A DNA stretch of 27,611 nucleotides from Candidatus Yanofskybacteria bacterium RIFCSPHIGHO2_01_FULL_39_8b (GTDB lineage: Bacteria > Patescibacteriota > Minisyncoccia > 2-02-FULL-40-12 > GWA2-44-9). A model generated the notes under the pieces. That model was not told the origin of the DNA. It did not search any database and was given only the letters and a program-made list of their open reading frames with translations. This document shows, one piece after another, positions 12,783 to 21,027 of this stretch (its first letter is position 1; each line of letters begins with the position of its first letter). The stretch lies in NCBI GenBank assembly GCA_001794015.1, contig MGIZ01000020.1, positions 9,876 to 37,486 on the forward strand. The letters are read 5' to 3'. Both the position numbers and the translations under genes were made by a program.

Positions 12783-13826
12783 ATGCTAAAGTCTAAACTT
12801 AAATTTTTAGTTATCGGATTAGGTTCAATGGGACGAAGAAGAATCAGAAATCTTCTGGCCAATAAAATAAAAAGAGGGAACATCTTTGGCTTTGATATTT
12901 GGAAAGAGCGAGCCGAAAATGTCGGGAAAGAATATGGTATTAAAGTAACCGAAAGTTTTAAAAGGGCAATTGCAGATTTCAACCCTGATGTTTTTATAGT
13001 CTCCACTCCACCCAATGCCCACGATAAATATTTCCTTTGGGCTTTGAAGAATAACAAGCATTTCTTTGTTGAACATCCCACGACAGACAAAGGCTATAAT
13101 CAGCTTCTAAATTCTAAATTAAAAATTCTAAATTCTAAATTCGGTATTGTGGGTGTCCCTTCAAACAGCTGGAGGTTTAACCCGTCCATCAAGAAAATAA
13201 AAGAGCTTATTGAACAAAACTCTATCGGCAAAGTACTGGCTTTTCAATACCATATGGGCCAATATCTGCCCGATTGGCATCCTTGGGAAGATTCCAAAAA
13301 GGTTTATTTTTCCAAAAAAGAAACTGGTGCTTGCCGAGAAATGTTTGCTTTTGAGCTGGGCTGGCTAACTTTTGCATTAGGGTTAAGCGAAATAAAAAAT
13401 ATCTCCGGCGTAACAAAAAAACTATCCGATCTGGATATGGATGCAGATGACTTTTATTCTGCAATTTTAAATTTCGAGAATGGAATCAGTGCGACAACGA
13501 TCATAGATCTTCTGTCCAAAAAACCGATGCGAACTTTAAGAGTAGTCGGTACAAAAGGAGTTCTTGAGTGGGAGTGGCTTGATTACACGATAAAAATCCA
13601 CAAATCAAGAACTGATTCTCAATTGATCCAGCTAAACAAGGGCCGAAGCGAGAAACATTATGTTTCTACCGAGGATATGTATGAAGAAGAAATCGGTCTC
13701 TTTATAAATGCCCTAGAGGGCAAGAAACCTTTTCCTTTTACTTTCAAAGAAAATCGACATTTCTTGAAGGCTTTATTTGCCCTTGAAAAAAGCAGTAAAA
13801 CCGGAAAAGTAATACCCATAAAATGA
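12783..13826 (+). CDS. Gfo/Idh/MocA-family oxidoreductase (first of three)
   Basis: 347 residues. The N-terminal Rossmann motif is VIGLGSMGRRRIRNL, then DVFIVSTPPNAH, where the family's Glu-Lys-Pro motif is FFVEHPTTD (His in place of the usual Lys). The C-terminal alpha/beta domain contains GVPSNSWRFNPSIKKIKELI, the counterpart of the common xxxRFxP segment. Family members oxidise or reduce sugar hydroxyl/keto groups with NAD(P). Such genes recur in nonulosonic acid and amino-sugar loci, but the substrate here is not deducible. The loss of the EKP lysine may change or abolish catalysis. A 7-bp tandem repeat is embedded in the coding region near residues 108-120 (LLNSKLKILNSKF). Ends in an ATGA overlap with neuB. 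Confidence 0.82.
   Translation: MLKSKLKFLVIGLGSMGRRRIRNLLANKIKRGNIFGFDIWKERAENVGKEYGIKVTESFKRAIADFNPDVFIVSTPPNAHDKYFLWALKNNKHFFVEHPTTDKGYNQLLNSKLKILNSKFGIVGVPSNSWRFNPSIKKIKELIEQNSIGKVLAFQYHMGQYLPDWHPWEDSKKVYFSKKETGACREMFAFELGWLTFALGLSEIKNISGVTKKLSDLDMDADDFYSAILNFENGISATTIIDLLSKKPMRTLRVVGTKGVLEWEWLDYTIKIHKSRTDSQLIQLNKGRSEKHYVSTEDMYEEEIGLFINALEGKKPFPFTFKENRHFLKALFALEKSSKTGKVIPIK
13105..13142 (+). repeat. Heptamer tandem repeat (TTCTAAA) inside a coding region
   Basis: TTCTAAA, TTCTAAA, TTAAAAA, TTCTAAA, TTCTAAA, then TTC: five 7-bp units with the middle one degenerate. Three units make 21 bp, so the protein reads as a 7-residue repeat, LNSKLKI then LNSKFGI, and the frame is kept. Confidence 0.75.
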
Positions 13827-14878
13827 ATGAGGTAAAAATAGGTCACAAAATAATATCTAACAAATCGGCGGTATTCATTATTGCCGAAGCCGGCGTTAAT
13901 CATAACGGCAGTTTAAAATTGGCAAAAAAACTTATAGATGTTGCCGCTGATTCCGGTGCTGATGCTGTCAAATTTCAAACTTTCAATCCTGATACATTAA
14001 TAACTAAAGCCACGGCTAAAGCAAACTATCAGGCTCGTAATGAGGGCAAGGCCAAGGAAAGCCAATACGAAATGCTTAAGAGACTAATGTTGCCCAGAGA
14101 ATGGCACCAGGAATTAAAACAATATGCTGAACAGAAAAAATTAATATTTTTATCCACCCCATTTTCTTTAGACGATGCCGTTTTCCTCCATAAACTTGGA
14201 GTAAAAGCCATAAAAGTCGGTTCAACCGATACTAATAACCTACCCTACCTTACTGAAATCGCTAAGTGGAAACTGCCTATAATTTTATCGACCGGGATGT
14301 CTGATTTGCCAGAAATTAAAGAAGCGGTTAGGACAATACAAAAAACCGGCCATCAGAAACTGGTTATATTGCACTGCACAACCAACTATCCAACGCCCTA
14401 TCAAGAGGCCAATCTAAAAGCAATTACTGCCCTTAGAACAGAATTTAAAAATATACCCATAGGCTTTTCAGAACACACTATCGGAATAGAAATCGCCATC
14501 GCTTCAGTACCTCTTGGAATAAGAATTTTAGAAAAGCATTTTACACTTGATGGAAATTTGCCCGGCCCTGATCATCTAGCATCTTTAGAACCGGCAGAAT
14601 TAAGACAGCTTGTATCTTCCATTCGTCATGTTGAAGCCGCCATGGGAACCGGTAAAAAAATGCCTTTTGCCAGCGAAAATAAAATTGCTGAAATCGCCAG
14701 AAAAAGCCTTGTGGCTGCTCACGACATAGCCGCCGGTGAAAAATTAACCGCCGTAAATATAGCCGTAAAAAGACCTGGTACTGGAATAAAACCAAAATTT
14801 CTTAATAAAATATTGGGCAAAAAAGCAAAAAGAAAAATAAAGAAAGATCAGCTATTAAGCTGGGATTTGATAACTTGA
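13823..14878 (+). CDS. neuB: NeuB-family nonulosonic acid synthase (likely legionaminate-type)
   Basis: 351 residues, normal for the family. It condenses PEP with a 6-carbon 2-acetamido sugar (ManNAc or a 2,4-diamino-trideoxymannose) to a nine-carbon keto acid. Motifs: IIAEAGVNHNGSLKLAK, GADAVKFQTF, FLSTPFS, IKVGSTD, GFSEHTIG with His218 and EKHFTLD with His239 (the pair corresponding to the metal ligands of NeuB), GPDH, and a C-terminal SAF (antifreeze-like) domain from about residue 285 (ARKSLVAAHDIAAGEKLT...KRPGTGI). Starts in the ATGA overlap with the upstream oxidoreductase. Pairing with a hydrolysing 2-epimerase, dehydratase and aminotransferase suggests the LegI role; NeuB on plain ManNAc is the alternative. 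Confidence 0.93.
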   Translation: MNEVKIGHKIISNKSAVFIIAEAGVNHNGSLKLAKKLIDVAADSGADAVKFQTFNPDTLITKATAKANYQARNEGKAKESQYEMLKRLMLPREWHQELKQYAEQKKLIFLSTPFSLDDAVFLHKLGVKAIKVGSTDTNNLPYLTEIAKWKLPIILSTGMSDLPEIKEAVRTIQKTGHQKLVILHCTTNYPTPYQEANLKAITALRTEFKNIPIGFSEHTIGIEIAIASVPLGIRILEKHFTLDGNLPGPDHLASLEPAELRQLVSSIRHVEAAMGTGKKMPFASENKIAEIARKSLVAAHDIAAGEKLTAVNIAVKRPGTGIKPKFLNKILGKKAKRKIKKDQLLSWDLIT

Positions 14879-14903
14879 CACTTAAGCCAAAATAATCTAA
14901 ATT
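14875..14903 (+). promoter_or_regulatory. Internal promoter candidate before the 2-epimerase gene
   Basis: TTGACA (14875-14880, overlapping the neuB stop codon) and TAAATT (14898-14903) are 17 bp apart. The -35 is perfect but the -10 is weak. The 60-bp gap is the only real break between neuB and the next gene. Confidence 0.3.
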
Positions 14904-14938
14904 CTTTTCAGCTTTTTACAATATAAAGTCATATTGCT

Positions 14939-16084
14939 ATGAAAAAAAGAAAAATCGCTTATATATCTGGCACAAGGGCGGATTTCGGCATAATGAAATC
15001 TATTCTTAAATCAGTAGATGTCAGCCCCAAACTTGAATTGCAAATGTATGTCACTGGGATTCATTTAACGCCCGGCTTTGGTTCGACAGTAAATGAAGTT
15101 AAGAAAATTTTCCCGGGCACCAAATCCATAGAGGCTAAATTTAACAATGATGGCTTCTCTGGCGTTGCAAGATTCACTGGAAACTTTCTAACAAAGTTAA
15201 CCGAGACTTTCATTAAAAATAGACCTGATTTTGTTTTGGTCCTCGGTGATCGATCAGAAGAATTATGCGTAGCTATGGCTTGCTTATATCTTGGAATTCC
15301 AACCGGACATTTTAGGGGTGGGGAAAGAACATCTGCGTTTGATGAAATTGCCCGTCATGCGATAACGAAAATGTGTAGTCTGCATTTTGCCTCTACTCAA
15401 GAATCAGCAAACAGAATTGAAAAAATGGGAGAAGATAGGTGGAGAATTCATGTCGTCGGAGAAGCATCGTTGGATATCATTCTCAATCAGAAATTACCGA
15501 CAAGAAAAGAACTCTTCGTCAAACTAGGGTTCCCTTCACCGTCTCAATTCATCCTCCTTATTCAACATTCTGTAAGCTACGAACTTGATAGAACTAAAAA
15601 ACAAATCAAAGAGACATTGGCAGCCCTAAAATATCTTGAATTACCAATAATCGTTATTTATCCTAATGCCGATGCCGGCGGAAGAAAAATAGTTAAAGAA
15701 ATAGAAAGAGAGAGGGGGAATCCGCTTTTTCATATTTATCAAAACCTGCCCTATGAATATTTTCTTGCCCTTGAAAGGGAAGCCGATGTTTGGGTTGGCA
15801 ATTCCAGCGGAGCAATGGTTGAATCATCATCGTTCGGCACACCAGTAGTTAATATTGGCACCCGCCAGAAGAACAGACAAAGAGGCGAGAATGTAATTGA
15901 CGTTGATTATAAAAAAAATGAGATTATATCAACTGTCAAAAAATCATTGAACCCTGCCTATATTGCCCGCCTAAAAACCCTGAAAAACCCATGGGGAGAT
16001 GGTAAGACCGGCCCAAGAGTAGCTAAAATTTTAGAAAATCTAACCATTAATTCACAATTGCTAAATAAGCAAATATCTTATTAA
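14939..16084 (+). CDS. neuC: Hydrolysing UDP-sugar 2-epimerase (NeuC/LegG family)
   Basis: 381 residues. The N-terminus IAYISGTRADFGIMKSIL (GTRADFG at 11-17) and VLVLGDRSEELCVAMACLYLGIPTGHFRGGE, followed by FDEIARHAITKMCSLHF, are diagnostic of hydrolysing UDP-GlcNAc 2-epimerases. The C-terminal UDP-binding region includes VWVGNSSGAMVESSSFGTPVVNIGTRQKNRQRG. It would remove UDP and invert C2, giving ManNAc or a 2,4-diacylamino-2,4,6-trideoxymannose for the NeuB-type synthase. PseG, the pseudaminic counterpart, is a different family, so this gene argues against a pseudaminic acid route. With the aminotransferase and dehydratase downstream, the LegG role is the best fit. No Shine-Dalgarno site is evident. 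Confidence 0.92.
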   Translation: MKKRKIAYISGTRADFGIMKSILKSVDVSPKLELQMYVTGIHLTPGFGSTVNEVKKIFPGTKSIEAKFNNDGFSGVARFTGNFLTKLTETFIKNRPDFVLVLGDRSEELCVAMACLYLGIPTGHFRGGERTSAFDEIARHAITKMCSLHFASTQESANRIEKMGEDRWRIHVVGEASLDIILNQKLPTRKELFVKLGFPSPSQFILLIQHSVSYELDRTKKQIKETLAALKYLELPIIVIYPNADAGGRKIVKEIERERGNPLFHIYQNLPYEYFLALEREADVWVGNSSGAMVESSSFGTPVVNIGTRQKNRQRGENVIDVDYKKNEIISTVKKSLNPAYIARLKTLKNPWGDGKTGPRVAKILENLTINSQLLNKQISY

Positions 16085-16150
16085 AATTATGTTAAAACCG
16101 TAAAAAATCCGTTTTTTTTATACAATAATATATATCAATGTAAATATTGA

Positions 16151-16192
16151 TGGGAAATATATAAATGGTAAAGTATATTGAGATTTTTCCCA
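16151..16192 (+). repeat. Imperfect inverted repeat upstream of the formyltransferase gene
   Basis: TGGGAAA (16151-16157) pairs with TTTCCCA (16186-16192); short internal TATAT/ATATA pairing is possible. It lies in the 126-bp gap before ATG 16211, the longest gap in the nonulosonic block. The gap also holds a T-run at 16111-16119 without a convincing stem and TACAAT at 16121-16126 without a matching -35 box. Confidence 0.4.
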
Positions 16193-16210
16193 ACATAAAA
16201 AAGCATAACC

Positions 16211-16996
16211 ATGATCAAAAAAGTAATACTCTTGGGGAGAAAAAAGGGCGCCGCACAAGCCCTAAAATGGCTGGTAGATAATAAAATCAACGTTCCTTTT
16301 GTCGTGGCCGACCAGAATGAAAACAAACCTGAATGCCTAGGCGTTACCGCAAAAAAGTTAGCAATACCAACCTATTTTGACGATCAAGTTATATATAAGA
16401 TGATAGAGAATAGAGATAAAAGTCTGGAGAACATTGATCTAATTATTTCATATCTCCATCCTAGAAAAATAAAAGAGCCCCTTTTTAAACTTGGCGGGCT
16501 GGGCTGCATAAACTTCCACCCCGCTCCCCTGCCTGAATATAAAAGCCGAGCCGGATATAATACCGCCATTCTTGACCAAAAAGATAACTTTGGTGTCAGT
16601 GCTCATTTTATCAATTCTGAAAAATTTGATTCCGGACCAATAATTCAAGTTCTTAGATTTCCAATTGACCCCTTAACAGAAACCGTATTAGCTCTCGAAA
16701 AAAAATCCGGAGAAAAACTTTTTGAGCTTTTTATAGAAATAATGAAACTTTTTATGGAAGGCCGGCTGATTGAAACAAAGGAAAACCATGGTGGACTTTA
16801 TCTTACAGCAAAAGATTTAGAAAATTTAAAGATAGTTAATCCGGACAAAGATTCAGCTGAAGACATAGACAGAAAAATAAGAGCATTTTTCTTCCCGCCT
16901 CATCATGGAGCAAAAATAATCCTGGCTGGAAAAGAATATACCTTGCTCAATAAAGAAATGTTGGAATATTTAGCCACCCTTATTAATAAAACATGA
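16211..16996 (+). CDS. Sugar N-formyltransferase
   Basis: 261 residues with the formyltransferase core found in methionyl-tRNA formyltransferase and sugar N-formyltransferases. The catalytic trio appears as Asn101 and His103 in INFHPAPLPEYKS and Asp140 in KFDSGPII; GVSAHFI is the strand between them. It uses N10-formyltetrahydrofolate to formylate a sugar amine. It is smaller than the tRNA enzyme and lies directly before an aminotransferase gene (ATGA overlap), the place where an acetyltransferase (LegH or PseH) would be expected in a legionaminic or pseudaminic locus. Formylation of the 4-amine of UDP-2-acetamido-4-amino-2,4,6-trideoxyglucose, which becomes N7 of the nonulosonic acid, is the inferred reaction. 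The extra C-terminal 90 residues may bind nucleotide or organise a dimer. Confidence 0.85.
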   Translation: MIKKVILLGRKKGAAQALKWLVDNKINVPFVVADQNENKPECLGVTAKKLAIPTYFDDQVIYKMIENRDKSLENIDLIISYLHPRKIKEPLFKLGGLGCINFHPAPLPEYKSRAGYNTAILDQKDNFGVSAHFINSEKFDSGPIIQVLRFPIDPLTETVLALEKKSGEKLFELFIEIMKLFMEGRLIETKENHGGLYLTAKDLENLKIVNPDKDSAEDIDRKIRAFFFPPHHGAKIILAGKEYTLLNKEMLEYLATLINKT

Positions 16997-18120
16997 ATAA
17001 ATATCCAATCGCTAAACCATATATAACTAAAGGAGAAAAACAAGCAGTGCTTGATGTTTTAAATTCTGGGAACTTGAGTCTGGGACCATTGCATAAAGAA
17101 TTTGAGAGAAAATTTGCAGAAAAAATAGGCACAAGGTATGCCTGTTCAGTTTCAAGCGGAACCGCCGGTCTGCATTTAGCTATGATTGCGGCTGGGATAC
17201 AATCAGGGGACGAAGTCATTACGTCCCCTTTTTCTTTTATAGCCTCGGCAAATTGTATTCTATATGTCGGAGCCAAGCCAGTTTTTGTTGATATAGATCC
17301 CATTACATACAATATGGATCCTGGGAAAATCGAGCAGGCTATAAATAAAAAAACTAAAGCGATATTGGTGGTTCATATCTTCGGGCAATCAGCTGACATG
17401 AGTCCAATAAAAAAGATAGCCAAGAAATATAACTTAAAAATAATAGAGGATGTCTGTGAATCTATATGCGCCAAATATAGAGGAAAAACCGTAGGAACTT
17501 TCGGGGAATCAGCCGTATTCGCATTTTATCCAAATAAACAAATGACTACAGCCGAAGGCGGGATGCTGGTTACCGATAAAAAATCCATATACAAAGTGGT
17601 TAACAGTCTAAGAAACCAAGGCCGATCCGATAATATGCAGTGGCTTGATCATCAAAGACTTGGTTATAATTATAGGATGAATGAGGTAAGCGCCGCTCTT
17701 GGATTGGCCCAGTTATCCAAACTGGATTACATGATTGCCGAAAGAAAAAAAATAGCCTTACTTTATAATAAATATTTAGAAGAATATGACTCTCTGGTTC
17801 AAGTTCCTCAAATACATGAATTAAATGACCATACTTGGTTCGTATATGTAGCAAAAATTAAAAATATAAAATCCGAATCTCAGCGAAATAAAATAATTTT
17901 AGCCATGGAAAAGAAAAATATTGCCACAAAACCCTATCTTCCCGCAATCCATCTTTTTAGTTTTTACAAAAATAAATTCGGATATAAAACAGGCGATTTT
18001 CCTATTACTGAAGAAATCAGTCGATCTTCTATAGCTCTCCCTTTCTATGTAGGGTTGAAAGAAAAAGATATTAAATATATAGTGGAAAAGCTGGTAAATA
18101 CTATAAAAAGTTATGTCTAA
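16993..18120 (+). CDS. PLP-dependent sugar aminotransferase (DegT/DnrJ/EryC1 family)
   Basis: 375 residues. Family blocks: NSGNLSLGPLHKEFERKFAEKIG, SVSSGTAGLHLAM, GDEVITSPFSFIASANCIL, IIEDVCES, and the PLP lysine Lys182 in AFYPNKQMTTAEGGMLVT. The C-terminal part has the expected GYNYRMNEVSAALGLAQL. It would transfer an amino group from glutamate to C4 of a 4-keto-6-deoxy NDP-sugar made by the dehydratase encoded next, giving a 4-amino sugar (LegC-like). The FYPNKQ segment is also found in GDP-perosamine synthases, so that activity cannot be excluded by sequence alone. Its neighbours (formyltransferase before, dehydratase after, 4-bp and 8-bp overlaps) support a three-enzyme route to a 4-formamido sugar. 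Confidence 0.9.
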   Translation: MNKYPIAKPYITKGEKQAVLDVLNSGNLSLGPLHKEFERKFAEKIGTRYACSVSSGTAGLHLAMIAAGIQSGDEVITSPFSFIASANCILYVGAKPVFVDIDPITYNMDPGKIEQAINKKTKAILVVHIFGQSADMSPIKKIAKKYNLKIIEDVCESICAKYRGKTVGTFGESAVFAFYPNKQMTTAEGGMLVTDKKSIYKVVNSLRNQGRSDNMQWLDHQRLGYNYRMNEVSAALGLAQLSKLDYMIAERKKIALLYNKYLEEYDSLVQVPQIHELNDHTWFVYVAKIKNIKSESQRNKIILAMEKKNIATKPYLPAIHLFSFYKNKFGYKTGDFPITEEISRSSIALPFYVGLKEKDIKYIVEKLVNTIKSYV

Positions 18121-19108
18121 TTTTTTTAAAAATAAAACCATATTGGTCACCGGCGGCACCGGTTCTATAGGCTCCAAAATAGTGAGGCAGGCTTTAGCCT
18201 ATCAACCTCGCCAAATTAGAATCTTGTCTCGCAACGACAGTAAACAATATCATTTTCTGGAGAAACTTGACCATCCTAAAAATATCAGAATGCTTATAGG
18301 CGATATAAGAGATTCTAAGCGCCTTGATTTAGCCTTTGAAAATGTAGATATTGTCTTTCATGCCGCAGCCCTAAAACACGTCCCTCTTTGTGAATATAAT
18401 CCGCTTGAAACTATTAAAACTAATGTTTTCGGCTCCCAAAATGTGATAGATGCTGCCTTCAAAAATAATGTGAAGAAGGTCATAGCCATATCTACCGATA
18501 AAGCAGCTAACCCGGGCAATGTTATGGGTTTATCGAAATTAATGATGGAAAAGCTTTTGACGAACACCAGCTATTTTTCCAAAGATAAAACTAAATTTTC
18601 CTGTGTCAGGTTTGGGAACGTCGCCTGGTCGGAAGCATCGGTTCTGCCGCTATGGAAAAAACAAGCCGATAAAAACGGACAAATTAATCTCACCGATAAA
18701 AACGCAACCAGATTTTTCATGTCCATAGACCAGGCAGTTAAGTTGGTGCTTAAAGCAGCCGAATTGACCCAGGGCGGTGAAGTTTTTATTCTTAAAATGC
18801 CGTCAATTAAAATGGCGGATATGGCAAAAATATTTTTAAGCAAGCACTTTGGCGGCAGAAAAGTAAAAATTAAATTAATAGATAACAGAATCGGCGATAA
18901 AACTCATGAAGAGTTATTCGATTTTAATGACAACCAGAAATTGATCCTTGAGGATGATAAAATGTTTATAATTATCCCAAAAGAAAAAACCCACTACTAT
19001 TCATTCCAGCCCAGATTGTCTTTCTATAAAAATTTTTCACAGACCGATAAAAAAACCTTCTCGTCTCGAGACAGTATTGATAACGAAGCCGTCAGCTCAT
19101 TGGTTTAA
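18113..19108 (+). CDS. NDP-N-acetylglucosamine 4,6-dehydratase (CapD/WbpM/PseB-like short-chain dehydrogenase)
   Basis: 331 residues. NAD-binding motif TGGTGSIGS (residues 13-21); AALKHVPLCEYNPLETIKTNVFGSQNV is the hallmark of UDP-GlcNAc 4,6-dehydratases. The catalytic region reads AISTDKAANPGNVMGLSK: Ser127/Thr128, Asp129, Lys130, Met138, Lys142. The canonical Tyr is Met, the altered S-M-K triad known from the WbpM/CapD branch, unlike PseB/FlaA1, which retain Tyr. The product is therefore more likely the retained-configuration 4-keto-6-deoxy sugar, consistent with a legionaminic route (LegB role). The protein lacks the membrane domain of full-length WbpM/CapD and is a soluble short form. It overlaps the aminotransferase by 8 bp and the next gene by 1 bp. 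Confidence 0.9.
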   Translation: MSNFFKNKTILVTGGTGSIGSKIVRQALAYQPRQIRILSRNDSKQYHFLEKLDHPKNIRMLIGDIRDSKRLDLAFENVDIVFHAAALKHVPLCEYNPLETIKTNVFGSQNVIDAAFKNNVKKVIAISTDKAANPGNVMGLSKLMMEKLLTNTSYFSKDKTKFSCVRFGNVAWSEASVLPLWKKQADKNGQINLTDKNATRFFMSIDQAVKLVLKAAELTQGGEVFILKMPSIKMADMAKIFLSKHFGGRKVKIKLIDNRIGDKTHEELFDFNDNQKLILEDDKMFIIIPKEKTHYYSFQPRLSFYKNFSQTDKKTFSSRDSIDNEAVSSLV

Positions 19109-20091
19109 TGTCTATGGCTATGTTTAAAGTTTATATCATTGGCGCCGGTCAGATTGGAAGTCGTCATCTTCAGGCTCTAAAAAAGACGTCATTTCCTCTT
19201 GATATCTCGGTCATCGACCCATCTCCTGAATCTCTTAAATTAGCCGCTGAAAGATATGATACGATTTCAGTTGAGAGAGAAATCCACAGGATAAGTTTTA
19301 TAAAAAACATGGCCAGCGGGGAATCGATTGATTTGGCGATAGTAGCGACAACCTCTGATGTAAGAGCTGGCATTTTAAAACAATTAATTAAAAAAAATAA
19401 GGTAAAATATTTAATTCTGGAAAAAATATTGTTCAACAAAAGAAAAGATTATGAAATAATTCAAAAAATTATAACTAAGAATGAGATAAAAGCCTGGGTA
19501 AATTGTCCTATCAGGATTATGCCTTTCTATAGAAATTTAAGAGACAAATTGGGTAGCAATATATTATTTTACGCTCATAGCGGAAAACCAGTTTTAATGG
19601 GCAGCGCTATTCATTATATTGATTACATGTCCTATCTGACCAGATCATTAGATTTTAAAGTTGACACCAGCTATCTTGACCCCAGGCCAATTTCAAGCAA
19701 AAGAAAAGGATTCTTTGAAATTACTGGAACTTTGATAGTAAAATTTAAAAATAAAGGTCAGGCCATATTTAGTTTCTCCAATAAAGGAAGCAGCCCTATA
19801 ATTATTGACATTTCCGACGATTCAAAATTCAGAACAATAATTAAAGACTCGGAAAATAAAGCTTGGACATCCGATAGAGAAAATAACTGGCAATGGAAAG
19901 AAACTGATATGCAATTTTTAATGCAGAGCCAAATGACCAATCTATTGGTAGAAAATATAATTGGCACGGGCAACTGTAACTTGATTACATATAAAGATTC
20001 GGCTAAATTACATCTTAGTTTTTTAGAATCATTAAGGTTATTTCTAAATAAACATTCGGGTAAAAAATATAACTATTATCCGTTTACATGA
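19108..20091 (+). CDS. Gfo/Idh/MocA-family oxidoreductase (second of three)
   Basis: 327 residues. Begins with VYIIGAGQIGSRHLQALKK, a Rossmann dinucleotide motif, and SIDLAIVATTSDVR. The Glu-Lys-Pro motif is degenerate (LILEKILFN: Lys kept, Pro lost), and the segment after it reads AWVNCPIRIMPFYRNLRD. The middle contains HSGKPVLMGSAIHYIDYMSYLTRS, where the family's catalytic histidine in HxxD appears as H-Y-I-D. NAD(P)-dependent redox chemistry on a sugar is likely; substrate unknown. TAATG overlap (1 bp) with the dehydratase gene and ATGA overlap with the next oxidoreductase suggest that both act together on the same sugar. ATG 19114 or 19120 would be alternative starts just inside. Confidence 0.8.
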   Translation: MSMAMFKVYIIGAGQIGSRHLQALKKTSFPLDISVIDPSPESLKLAAERYDTISVEREIHRISFIKNMASGESIDLAIVATTSDVRAGILKQLIKKNKVKYLILEKILFNKRKDYEIIQKIITKNEIKAWVNCPIRIMPFYRNLRDKLGSNILFYAHSGKPVLMGSAIHYIDYMSYLTRSLDFKVDTSYLDPRPISSKRKGFFEITGTLIVKFKNKGQAIFSFSNKGSSPIIIDISDDSKFRTIIKDSENKAWTSDRENNWQWKETDMQFLMQSQMTNLLVENIIGTGNCNLITYKDSAKLHLSFLESLRLFLNKHSGKKYNYYPFT

Positions 20092-21026
20092 TTTTACTAG
20101 TCGGCGCAGGCTACATGGGACAAGAATACGCAAAAGTTTTGAAATCTATAAATGTAGGTTTTATTGTCGTAGGAAGAAGTGAAGAATCGGCCAAACTATT
20201 TGAGGATAAGATCCAGACTTCAGTAATAACGGGGGGGCTTATAAAATGGCTAGAACCTAAGCCGCCAGTCCCCCGCTTTGCCATCATCGCCACAAATGAA
20301 GAAAACCTAGGAGCTTCAGCAAGAGAACTAATCAGATATGGAATAAAAAATATTTTGATTGAAAAGCCTGGAGGAATAAACCTGGCTGACATCAAAAAGA
20401 CTCAAGCCTTAGCCAACAAGCATCGGACTAAAATTTTTATAGCTTACAACAGAAGATTTTATGCATCTGCCATGAGAGCGAAGGAAATAATTAAAAAAGA
20501 TGGCGGAGCGCTATCATTCACTTTTGATTTTTCAGAAAGAAGCCACTTGATAAAAAACTTGAACAAACCAAAAATGGTAAAGAAAAATTGGCTAATTATG
20601 AATTCAAGTCATGTAATTGATATGGCATTTTTTCTTGTGGGTCATCCCAAAAAATTATATTCCCAAGTGGGGGGTAAAAATATCCTGCCTTGGCACCCCA
20701 GAGGATCAATTTATTCCGGTTACGGAATCGTAAATCCGGACATCTTATTTTCCTATCATGCCAACTGGCAATCTCCAGGAAACTGGAAAATTGAACTATT
20801 AACAAAGAAAAATAAATTAATCTTTATGCCCCTTGAAGAACTAAAGATCCAAAGGATTGGACATCCTATCGAAAACTTAAAATTAAACAATGAGTTGGAT
20901 GCCAAATTTAAACCGGGACTATATGCAATGACTAAATCATTTTTGACAAACAGCCTATTCTTAAAAACTATAGAAAATCAATTGAAGGATATCGAAAAAA
21001 TATATAATGTGATAGGCTCATATTAA
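20088..21026 (+). CDS. Gfo/Idh/MocA-family oxidoreductase (third of three)
   Basis: 312 residues. N-terminal ILLVGAGYMGQEYAKVL binds the dinucleotide, FAIIATNEEN is the fourth strand, and ILIEKPGGINLAD has the intact Glu-Lys-Pro motif. IAYNRRFYASAMRAKEII is the usual xxRRFxP-like block, and NSSHVIDMAFFLVG carries the H-x-x-D catalytic pair. This is the most canonical of the three oxidoreductases in the locus and thus the most likely to be catalytically active. Substrate cannot be named; a keto-sugar or nonulosonic intermediate is expected from context. Only 1 bp separates it from the next gene. Confidence 0.84.
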   Translation: MILLVGAGYMGQEYAKVLKSINVGFIVVGRSEESAKLFEDKIQTSVITGGLIKWLEPKPPVPRFAIIATNEENLGASARELIRYGIKNILIEKPGGINLADIKKTQALANKHRTKIFIAYNRRFYASAMRAKEIIKKDGGALSFTFDFSERSHLIKNLNKPKMVKKNWLIMNSSHVIDMAFFLVGHPKKLYSQVGGKNILPWHPRGSIYSGYGIVNPDILFSYHANWQSPGNWKIELLTKKNKLIFMPLEELKIQRIGHPIENLKLNNELDAKFKPGLYAMTKSFLTNSLFLKTIENQLKDIEKIYNVIGSY

Positions 21027-21027
21027 A

